From: Candidatus Methanomethylophilaceae archaeon
GTDB taxonomy: Archaea; Thermoplasmatota; Thermoplasmata; Methanomassiliicoccales; Methanomethylophilaceae
Direction of reading: 5' to 3'
Assembly (NCBI GenBank): GCA_017395275.1
Contig: JAFPVN010000111.1
Span: 1 to 11,880 of the forward strand
Length of the DNA stretch: 11,880 bases
In this document: piece by piece, positions 7,288-11,880 of the stretch
Numbering within the stretch: position 1 is the stretch's first letter
How the letters are laid out: each line of letters begins with the position of its first letter
Made by a program: the position numbers and the translations under genes
The notes under the pieces: model-generated
The model's input: the letters and a program-made list of their open reading frames with translations, nothing else
Database searches by the model: none
What the model was told of the DNA's origin: nothing

Positions 7288-7315
7288 ATGGTTGAGAACC
7301 GTGCCCGAAGGCACG
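7288..7315 (-). terminator. Hairpin terminator with UUCG tetraloop after the small charged-protein gene
   Basis: Read on the minus strand, CGTGCC-TTCG-GGCACG (7315-7300) forms a 6-base-pair stem closed by the extra-stable C(UUCG)G tetraloop. It begins 8 bases after the TGA stop at 7323 and is followed by GTTCTCAACCATTT, moderately T-rich. Confidence 0.6.
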
Positions 7316-7322
7316 TGAAGAT

Positions 7323-7463
7323 TCACTTCTTGAGCTTCTTGTTGATCTTCTCGAGCTCCCTCTTGGCCTCCTTGTCGCCTGCGTCGGCCTTGGCCTGGAG
7401 CTCCGCAGCCTCTTTCTTGAGCTGCTGTTCCTTCTTTGTCTTGTCCTTCTTGCTCATTGCCAT
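7323..7463 (-). CDS. Small highly charged, probably helical protein (46 residues)
   Basis: Not recognised as a named family. The reading frame is ATG 7463 to TGA 7323; an alternative start MSKKDK at 7457 would give 44 residues. Lys makes up about a third of the residues, with Glu, Gln and Ala filling most of the rest and no aromatics, so the chain is predicted as a single charged helix or coiled coil (for example AKRELEKINKKLKK at the C terminus). Support for it being real: a TATA-like box at 7515-7523 with a short leader, a stable hairpin directly after the stop, and a frame free of rare features. Such proteins may bind nucleic acid or act as ribosome-associated or chaperone-like factors, but nothing here decides this. 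Confidence 0.65.
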   Translation of the reverse strand: MAMSKKDKTKKEQQLKKEAAELQAKADAGDKEAKRELEKINKKLKK

Positions 7464-7479
7464 GTGTATCGCTTCCGTG

Positions 7480-7523
7480 CCCCTAGGGGGCCGTTGACGG
7501 TGGGATGTGTTCGCACTATAAAC
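7480..7523 (-). promoter_or_regulatory. Promoter of the small charged-protein gene with palindrome near the start site
   Basis: GTTTATAGT on the minus strand (7523-7515) is a good TATA-like box and predicts a start near 7492 with a leader of about 28 bases. A perfect 10-base palindrome CCCCTAGGGG (7480-7489) lies just inside the predicted leader and could be an operator or a small hairpin. Confidence 0.45.
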
Positions 7524-7554
7524 GGATGTCCCTTCGGAACGCGACGGGCATGAA

Positions 7555-7574
7555 GGTCCCGTAAACCGGGAACC
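7555..7574. repeat. Inverted repeat in the gap between the two small genes
   Basis: GGTCCCG (7555-7561) pairs with CGGGAACC (7567-7574) with one bulged A, around the loop TAAAC. It lies between the terminator of the membrane-protein gene and the promoter of the charged-protein gene. It could be a second terminator hairpin or a regulator site; nothing else is seen in 7524-7590. Confidence 0.3.
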
Positions 7575-7593
7575 GTCAGAAGAAGATGAGTGC

Positions 7594-7613
7594 CGCCGGC
7601 GATGCCGCCGGCG
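7594..7613 (-). terminator. GC-rich hairpin terminator after the small membrane-protein gene
   Basis: Two copies of the self-complementary octamer CGCCGGCG (7594-7601 and 7606-7613) are separated by 4 bases and form a strong 8-base-pair stem. They sit within a direct repeat of TGCCGCCGGCG. Read on the minus strand, the stem begins 9 bases after the TGA stop at 7623 and is followed by CACTCATCTTCTTCT. Confidence 0.6.
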
Positions 7614-7622
7614 TTTGGTGTT

Positions 7623-7865
7623 TCAGAATATCGCGAACAGCGCTCCGACGAAGAACACGAGGAGCAGACCGATCAGGAATCCCACAAGTCCGCCGACGAC
7701 GACGTTGCCCACTTTCTTCTGGTCGATCACCGCGAAGACTATCACGGCGATGACGAGTACGATCAATCCGGTAAAGATTCCGAAAACGAACGTTCCCAGC
7801 AGTCCGATGACGAATCCGATCAGAGTGGCCGGATCGCTAAGGTTGAAACCCTTCTTCTTTGCCAT
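7623..7865 (-). CDS. Small Gly-rich membrane protein (80 residues), function unknown
   Basis: Begins MAKKKGFNLSDPATLIGF and then contains three hydrophobic stretches, about residues 14-33, 33-48 and 56-79, with a short charged turn DQKK at 48-51 between the second and third. Gly-x-x-Gly spacing (GFVIGLLG, GGLVGFLIG) suggests tightly packed helices or an oligomer. The Lys-rich N terminus would stay in the cytoplasm. No family is recognised. The gene has its own terminator hairpin after the stop and a purine-rich GGGGAAAGGGAT before ATG 7865 that can serve as ribosome binding site, which supports the start and the reality of the gene. Confidence 0.75.
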   Translation of the reverse strand: MAKKKGFNLSDPATLIGFVIGLLGTFVFGIFTGLIVLVIAVIVFAVIDQKKVGNVVVGGLVGFLIGLLLVFFVGALFAIF

Positions 7866-7879
7866 TTTATCCCTTTCCC

Positions 7880-7925
7880 CGGTACGATGTACCGACAGTG
7901 CGTCACAGGCCGCTGGAATGCGGCC
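7880..7925. promoter_or_regulatory. Two inverted repeats upstream of the small membrane-protein gene
   Basis: CGGTAC-GAT-GTACCG (7880-7894) has perfect 6-base arms and a 3-base centre. GGCCGC (7908-7913) and GCGGCC (7920-7925) form a second repeat with a 6-base loop. No good TATA box sits 26 bases before ATG 7865, so this gene probably has a longer leader containing one or both structures; they may equally be protein sites in the divergent gap. Confidence 0.4.
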
Positions 7926-7983
7926 GTTGGTTACGAAATGGTTTCATGGTAAATGAATACGATAGGTGCGACGGCCCCGTCAA

Positions 7984-7994
7984 GGCTTATCTAT
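7984..7994 (+). promoter_or_regulatory. TATA-like box of the lipase-like hydrolase gene
   Basis: CTTATCTAT at 7986-7994 is centred 26 bases before ATG 8016. The spacing matches leaderless neighbours and is the main reason for preferring the internal start over the ATG at 7953. Confidence 0.5.
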
Positions 7995-8015
7995 CGGACG
8001 GCGTATAGGCACACC

Positions 8016-9656
8016 ATGGGAAAGAAGGCAGCCGCCGTTGCGCGTCATGCGATAGCATTGGCCGTCGGTGTGAGGACAGCGCGTTCCGCGATAAACGAGG
8101 CTATATCCTATACCCATAAGATCACGTGGAAGGACTGGAAGGGCGAAATCATCGATGTCACCGAGGTGAAGCACGGCTCGATCCCGGAGCACGAGGTCCC
8201 GAAGAGACCGTCCACTCGCAGGTACGACTTCCAGTTCGAGGAGTGGGTCCCGCCGTTGAGGGAGGCGACGTCCGATGCGACATACCAGGCGAGGTTCCTG
8301 GAGAAGAGGAAGGGATCCAACCCCATAGTCTTCGGGATGTACAACCACGTGACCAAGCTTAACACTCATTTCGTCACCTATTACGACGACGGATACTTCC
8401 AGACGCCCGCATCGGAGACGAACAGGTCGCTGACCACGTTCGCGCTGTCGCTGGCGCTGTCCACGGGATACATGTGCCTGGACCCCGCGGACAACGCCCT
8501 GTACGTGAAGAACCTGCTGTACAACATCGGATGCACGAAGGTGGCCGTCAATGACTATTATCTCTCCGGAAGGAAGGACATGGAGAACATCGGCGTGGCC
8601 ATCGGCCTCAGGGAATGCGACATGCCCACCCTGTTCATAGCCATCAAGGGTTCCCATTACGGGGCGGAGTTCGGCGGCAACATGACCGTCGGGACGGTGG
8701 ACGAGGCCAACGGACGCCACATGGGATTCGCCACCGCCAGGGACCGCGTGATGGATTTCGTCCGCGACACCGTCAAAGGATTCGGTCTGTCAGGGAGGGT
8801 CAGGATGCTCACCACGGGATACAGCCGCGGAGGCGCCGTTTCCAACCTGGTCGCCTCGGGACTCACGGACATGGCGCTCGACGGCACCCTCGAAGAGTGC
8901 ATGGGGGTGACGATGGAACGCGACGACATGTACGGATTCTGCTTCGAACCCGCATTGTGCCAGTATGACAGCGACCCCCGTGAGGACAGGTATCCGAACA
9001 TCCTCAGTGTCATCGATCCCAACGACCTCGTGACCAAGGTCCCGCCGGTACGCTACGGGTTCACCCTGTACGGCAGGAGGAAATATCTGAGGTCCAACGA
9101 TCCCCAGACCGTCGCCAGGATGCTGAGGTACATGGACAAGTACTTTGGCCCGGGGGTATCATCGTACTACAACGTCCCGGGTTTCGTGAAGCATTCGGGC
9201 GTGGAGACGCTCGATCAGCTGATGGACATGGTCATCAACCGTGCCGTCGGCACATACGGGGACAGGGATTACTACGTGAAGCATCTCCAGGACGATCTCG
9301 CCTACACAATATTCGCGATCATGACGAACCTGGACGAGGCCAGGAGGACGCTGGCCGCCTTCGATCCCTCCAGGCTGAGCTTCAAGGACACGCTGGAGGC
9401 GCTGTTCAACAGGAAGGTGTTCGTGGAGAGAGCCTCCAAGTACGTCATAGACTTCAACACCGCCACCAACACCGACACCAAGAGGATGCTGTCCGTGGCA
9501 GGCCAGGGATACGATCTGGTTAAGCGTACCAAACCCGACGACCTGTACAAGATATTCGTGGGACTCAGGAGCAACTACAAGAGGATAGGCACCCCGCACT
9601 ATCCGCTGGGTCCTCTGTCCTTCCTGCTGGCGGAGGATCCCAATTACCGCATCTGA
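8016..9656 (+). CDS. Lipase-like alpha/beta-hydrolase (class 3 lipase-related)
   Basis: A 546-residue serine hydrolase of the alpha/beta fold. Numbered from ATG 8016: YYDDGYFQTP near residues 122-131 and TTFALSLALS (140-149) begin the domain, followed by KNLLYNIG, then LFIAIKGSHYGAEFGGNMTVG (206-226), the strand usually preceding the lid. The nucleophile elbow is TTGYSRGGAVSN with S270. NILSVIDPNDLVTKVPP gives the candidate acid D337, and VKHSG offers H393 as candidate base. The overall pattern recalls the lipase-like domains of large exported proteins in gut Firmicutes. No signal peptide or clear membrane helix is seen, so it may be cytoplasmic. The upstream ATG 7953 would add 21 residues but lies before the TATA-like box. 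The natural ester, thioester or lipid substrate is unknown. It converges directly on the next gene. Confidence 0.8.
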   Translation: MGKKAAAVARHAIALAVGVRTARSAINEAISYTHKITWKDWKGEIIDVTEVKHGSIPEHEVPKRPSTRRYDFQFEEWVPPLREATSDATYQARFLEKRKGSNPIVFGMYNHVTKLNTHFVTYYDDGYFQTPASETNRSLTTFALSLALSTGYMCLDPADNALYVKNLLYNIGCTKVAVNDYYLSGRKDMENIGVAIGLRECDMPTLFIAIKGSHYGAEFGGNMTVGTVDEANGRHMGFATARDRVMDFVRDTVKGFGLSGRVRMLTTGYSRGGAVSNLVASGLTDMALDGTLEECMGVTMERDDMYGFCFEPALCQYDSDPREDRYPNILSVIDPNDLVTKVPPVRYGFTLYGRRKYLRSNDPQTVARMLRYMDKYFGPGVSSYYNVPGFVKHSGVETLDQLMDMVINRAVGTYGDRDYYVKHLQDDLAYTIFAIMTNLDEARRTLAAFDPSRLSFKDTLEALFNRKVFVERASKYVIDFNTATNTDTKRMLSVAGQGYDLVKRTKPDDLYKIFVGLRSNYKRIGTPHYPLGPLSFLLAEDPNYRI

Positions 9657-10493
9657 TCAGGCGAACAGCGACACAATGCGGTCCGACTCGGACTCTATCT
9701 TCGCATCGTCGTACGTTATGGTGATGGCCTCATTGGGGCAGACGTCCGCGCATCTCCCGCACCCGCGGCACCTGTCCTGGTCGAGCACGCATTTCCCGTC
9801 CTCTATCTTTATGGACTTCGTGAAGCAGATGTCCATGCACAGGCCGCAGCCTATGCATCTCCCGCTGTCCGTGTTGACCGTCACCCCGTCCATGCGCTTG
9901 AAGATCGCCCCGATGTCGTCGGAGATGTCCCTGGTGACGTTCCAGAGGCAGCAGCAGGGACAGCAGTTGCAGATTGTCATGAGGTCGTTCTTCTTTCCGG
10001 TACTCAGCCATATCCTGTCGAGCTTGTTCCTTCCGATTATGTGCACCAGACCCTTGCTGGCACATTCGTCAAGATATGCCTCCGCCTCCTCGACGGTGGC
10101 CATGTGCCCCATCTCCGGAGGTATCCTCTCGGTTCCGTTCCCGAGGAATATGCATCCGTGGTCCACGGGATAGTTCTCGCACTTGTTGGACCTCCTGCAG
10201 AGGCAGAAGTTCATGATGAAGATCCTGTCGTCCATCTTCCTTATCACGGATTTGACCATCTCGCTGGGGAGGACCGTCCTGTCTCCCGCATCCTCGATGT
10301 CCAGGTCCATTTCAATCTTTCTCGAGCGGGCGACGGTGTCCTTCGGCACGACGACCATGTCGTCCCCGTCGAACAGCCCCTCCCTCACCGCGTTGCCGAA
10401 GACCCTCGATTTCCTGGTCCATCTGGCGAGTCTGTATCTGGAGTTGAAGAACAGTCCCATCACCCTGACGGTGAGGCGCGGTATGAATCTCAT
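9657..10493 (-). CDS. Cys-rich 2[4Fe-4S] ferredoxin-like protein
   Basis: A 278-residue protein with 20 or more cysteines. The C-terminal third is a two-cluster ferredoxin: C213-x2-C216-x2-C219-x3-C223 and C242-x2-C245-x2-C248-x3-C252-P. Upstream lie two further Cys groups: FCLCRRSNKC with C97, C99 and C105 plus C114, and the dense ICNCCPCCC run at 174-182. These could hold one more cluster or bind another metal. The first 90 residues lack Cys and contain MVVVPKDTVARS. The family occurs in methanogens and sulfate reducers as far as I recall, but its reaction is not known to me; electron transfer to an unidentified partner is the safest statement. ATG 10493 follows a TTTTAAGAAAAC element by about 25 bases. 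The stop abuts that of the convergent hydrolase. Confidence 0.85.
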   Translation of the reverse strand: MRFIPRLTVRVMGLFFNSRYRLARWTRKSRVFGNAVREGLFDGDDMVVVPKDTVARSRKIEMDLDIEDAGDRTVLPSEMVKSVIRKMDDRIFIMNFCLCRRSNKCENYPVDHGCIFLGNGTERIPPEMGHMATVEEAEAYLDECASKGLVHIIGRNKLDRIWLSTGKKNDLMTICNCCPCCCLWNVTRDISDDIGAIFKRMDGVTVNTDSGRCIGCGLCMDICFTKSIKIEDGKCVLDQDRCRGCGRCADVCPNEAITITYDDAKIESESDRIVSLFA

Positions 10494-10510
10494 CGGAGGG
10501 AGAGGGGATT

Positions 10511-10554
10511 GTTTTCTTAAAACCTATCTGCACCCTTCCCTATCTTTTATTAAT
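10511..10554. promoter_or_regulatory. Divergent promoter region of the Cys-rich ferredoxin and lipid-kinase operon
   Basis: Minus strand: TTTTAAGAAAAC (10522-10511) is centred about 24 bases before ATG 10493. Plus strand: TATCTTTTATTAAT (10541-10554) predicts initiation near 10575, about 18 bases before ATG 10593. The two TATA-like boxes are separate, unlike the shared boxes at 1091 and 3575. Confidence 0.55.
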
Positions 10555-10592
10555 GTGCGCCCGCATTAGGAAGGCGTTTGGAAGTTGTTCCG

Positions 10593-11291
10593 ATGGACAC
10601 GCAGGACTTTATCGGATTGGCCATCGTCTACGGCATAATCGTCGTCTCCCTCGCATTCAGCCTCATCAACGAGAAGCTCGGCTGGGGACTCGATACCCGC
10701 AAGATCGTCCACATCGGTATCGGCAACTTCGTCTTCGTGTGGTGGATGTTCTCCGCCCAGTGGATAATGCTGGCATTCTTCGCCGTGCCCTTCGAGATCG
10801 TCCTCATCCTCGCGGCGTTCGGCGACAACCCGGTGTCCAGGTCCAAACTGGGCGAGTTGTCCAAGGACAAGGGGCACAGGACCGGGCTGATATTCTACGT
10901 GTTCAGCATCATCGTGCTGATAGTGTTCTTCTTCGACCATTGGGTCGCCGCCTCCATCGGTATCGTGGCGATGACCTACGGCGACGGTTTCGGAAGCGTC
11001 GTCGGAAGGAAGTACGGGAAGCACAAGACCATCAACGGGAAGTCCCTGGAGGGCTCCATCGGCGTGTTCATGGCGTCCATGATAATGGCCTTCGTCGTCA
11101 TAGGGTTCTACACGTTCATCTGCTCCAACGGGTACTATGCCGGCGACTACGAGACCAGCATACCCTTCTGGATCCTGCCGCCGGTGGTGGGACTGATAAC
11201 CGCTGTCACCGAGATGGTCTGTCCCGGCGAGTACGACAACATATTCATCCCGCTGCTGACCGCCGGCACAGCGGTCCTCATGGGGCTGTGA
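10593..11291 (+). CDS. CTP-dependent polyprenol/phytol kinase-like membrane protein
   Basis: A 232-residue, six- to seven-helix membrane protein of the dolichol kinase / phytol kinase / phosphatidate cytidylyltransferase superfamily. Diagnostic motifs are TRKIVHIGIGN (35-45, with R36, K37, H40), YGDGFGSVVGRKYGKHK (129-145, with D131), NGKSLEGSIGVF (148-159, with K150 and E153) and a C-terminal EYDNIFIPL (213-221). Members transfer phosphate from CTP to isoprenoid alcohols, or a cytidylyl group to lipid phosphates. In archaea either polyprenol phosphate supply or geranylgeraniol salvage for membrane lipids would fit; the motifs favour the kinase side. A TTG at 10578 lies in frame 15 bases upstream and would be almost leaderless; ATG 10593 is preferred. 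Three bases separate it from the next gene, so the two form an operon. Confidence 0.85.
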   Translation: MDTQDFIGLAIVYGIIVVSLAFSLINEKLGWGLDTRKIVHIGIGNFVFVWWMFSAQWIMLAFFAVPFEIVLILAAFGDNPVSRSKLGELSKDKGHRTGLIFYVFSIIVLIVFFFDHWVAASIGIVAMTYGDGFGSVVGRKYGKHKTINGKSLEGSIGVFMASMIMAFVVIGFYTFICSNGYYAGDYETSIPFWILPPVVGLITAVTEMVCPGEYDNIFIPLLTAGTAVLMGL

Positions 11292-11294
11292 CCG

Positions 11295-11876
11295 ATGACA
11301 TGGTACGCGGTCGACGGGATGGACGGTTCCGGGAAGACCACGTCCTCCGACCTGATAAGGGAGCGTCTGGAGGCCAGGGGCAGGAAGGTCCTGGAGATCA
11401 CGCATCCCAACGAATCCTGCATATTCGGGAGGCTGGCTTCCAAGGCATTGTGCATGCGCGGGAAGTTCGCCGAGAAGCTGTCCACGCTGCTGTACATAAT
11501 CGACGTGCTGCATTCCCTTGACGTCAAGAGATGGCGCGGGAAGGGTTATGACGACGTCATATTCGTCAGATACAGCATGGCCGCGGCATATCTCCCGGAA
11601 TCGCTTTGCGTCAAGGCCTATGAGATCATCGAGAAGATACTGCCCGTCCCGGACGTCAAGGTGTTCGTGGACATCGAACCGAAGGTGGCCATGGAGAGGA
11701 TCCTGGCTAGGGGGGAGGAGCTGGAGCTGTTCGAGACCGAGGAGAAGCTCGAGGCCACCCGCAGAAAGATGCACTCCATCGCAGGGTCATGGCATGTGAT
11801 TGACAATTCGGGAACGCTCGAGAACACCGTCGCGCAGACCGAGGCGTTCCTCGACAGCCTGTGGGGAGAGGAATGA
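11295..11876 (+). CDS. Thymidylate-kinase-like P-loop kinase
   Basis: A 193-residue kinase of the TMK fold. The P-loop is GMDGSGKTT (8-16) directly after a first beta strand, with the usual second helix (LIRERLEARGRKVLEITHP). A lid-like segment RILARGEELELFE (135-147) and VKVFVDIEP (121-129) match dTMP kinases. The DRY/DRH motif that normally binds the nucleotide and Mg2+ reads VRYSMAAAYLP (91-101): the Arg is kept as R92 but the Asp is replaced by Val91. The substrate may therefore differ from dTMP, or the Asp role is met elsewhere. Sharing an operon with an isoprenoid-type CTP-dependent kinase hints at a lipid- or nucleotide-linked role. The symbol tmk is withheld for this reason. The TGA stop overlaps the start of a probable next gene (ATGA). 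Confidence 0.8.
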   Translation: MTWYAVDGMDGSGKTTSSDLIRERLEARGRKVLEITHPNESCIFGRLASKALCMRGKFAEKLSTLLYIIDVLHSLDVKRWRGKGYDDVIFVRYSMAAAYLPESLCVKAYEIIEKILPVPDVKVFVDIEPKVAMERILARGEELELFETEEKLEATRRKMHSIAGSWHVIDNSGTLENTVAQTEAFLDSLWGEE

Positions 11877-11880
11877 GGGA
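11873..11880 (+). CDS. Probable start of a third operon gene, cut by window edge
   Basis: ATGAGG at 11873 overlaps the TGA of the kinase gene in the ATGA arrangement and is preceded by GGGGAGAGGA, a strong ribosome-binding-like sequence. Only two codons are visible, so the product is unknown. Confidence 0.4.

Noticed and set aside
7524..7622. tRNA or CRISPR repeat in the palindrome-rich gap
   Set aside because: No cloverleaf with TTC loop and acceptor stem can be drawn, and the repeats are inverted pairs, not regularly spaced direct repeats. The TGCCGCCGGCG doublet is explained by a terminator stem.
10578..10592. TTG start for the lipid kinase-like gene
   Set aside because: Possible and almost leaderless, but an ATG follows five codons later with a plausible short leader; the added residues (EVVP) are not family-like.
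10566..11774. A 402-codon open frame on the minus strand
   Set aside because: It lies antisense to the two well-supported kinase genes, has no recognisable motif, and its His/Asp/Glu-heavy composition is what reversed GC-rich codons give.
1..11880. Insertion sequence, integrase site or phage/defence island
   Set aside because: No transposase, recombinase, restriction, toxin-antitoxin or phage genes and no flanking terminal repeats were found.

Overview
The window looks like chromosomal DNA from a gut-type methanogenic archaeon, most likely of the order Methanomassiliicoccales. This is inferred from gene content and signals, not from a database match. Supporting signs are an archaeal class I CCA-adding enzyme and a methanogen-type 5'-deoxyadenosine/SAH deaminase. 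Anaerobic-type iron-sulfur proteins are present, and TATA-like boxes sit 24-27 bases before start codons (leaderless genes). All 12 stop codons visible are TGA (10) or TAA (2) and none is TAG, which fits an organism that decodes UAG as pyrrolysine.

Layout, left to right. The 5' part of cca (minus strand, cut by the window edge) is divergent from a membrane-anchored zinc-ribbon/transglutaminase-like protein (1120-2073). That gene converges, with a 4-base stop overlap, on a two-gene minus-strand operon: an MBL-fold metallohydrolase (2684-3532) translationally coupled by ATGA to a membrane-anchored protein of unknown function (2070-2687). The operon shares a divergent promoter with a dadD-like amidohydrolase (3605-4894). 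A hairpin terminator follows, then an AGCS-family sodium:alanine/glycine symporter (5073-6611) whose leader carries an inverted repeat at the predicted transcription start. A bidirectional terminator separates the symporter from a two-cluster iron-sulfur protein (6659-7234, minus).

The middle, 7235-8015, is the most regulatory-looking stretch. It holds two small minus-strand genes, a 46-residue highly charged protein (7323-7463) and an 80-residue Gly-rich membrane protein (7623-7865). Each has a hairpin terminator directly after its stop, with several inverted repeats in between. Then comes a large alpha/beta-hydrolase (lipase-like, GYSRGG, 8016-9656) resembling a family I associate with gut Firmicutes. 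It meets, stop against stop in TGATCA, a Cys-rich ferredoxin-like protein (9657-10493, minus).

The right end is a plus-strand operon: a CTP-dependent polyprenol/phytol kinase-like membrane protein (10593-11291), a thymidylate-kinase-like P-loop kinase (11295-11876) and the first 8 bases of a probable third gene overlapping by ATGA.

Most genes are housekeeping or metabolic, and I see no defence island, CRISPR array, transposon, tRNA or rRNA. The less ordinary items are the membrane-tethered transglutaminase-like protein, the Cys-rich ferredoxin with its CNCCPCCC cluster, the gut-bacterial-type hydrolase, the lipid-kinase/TMK-like pair with an altered DR motif, and the palindromes in the symporter leader and the 7.2-8.0 kb gap. 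None of these by itself shows a new system.
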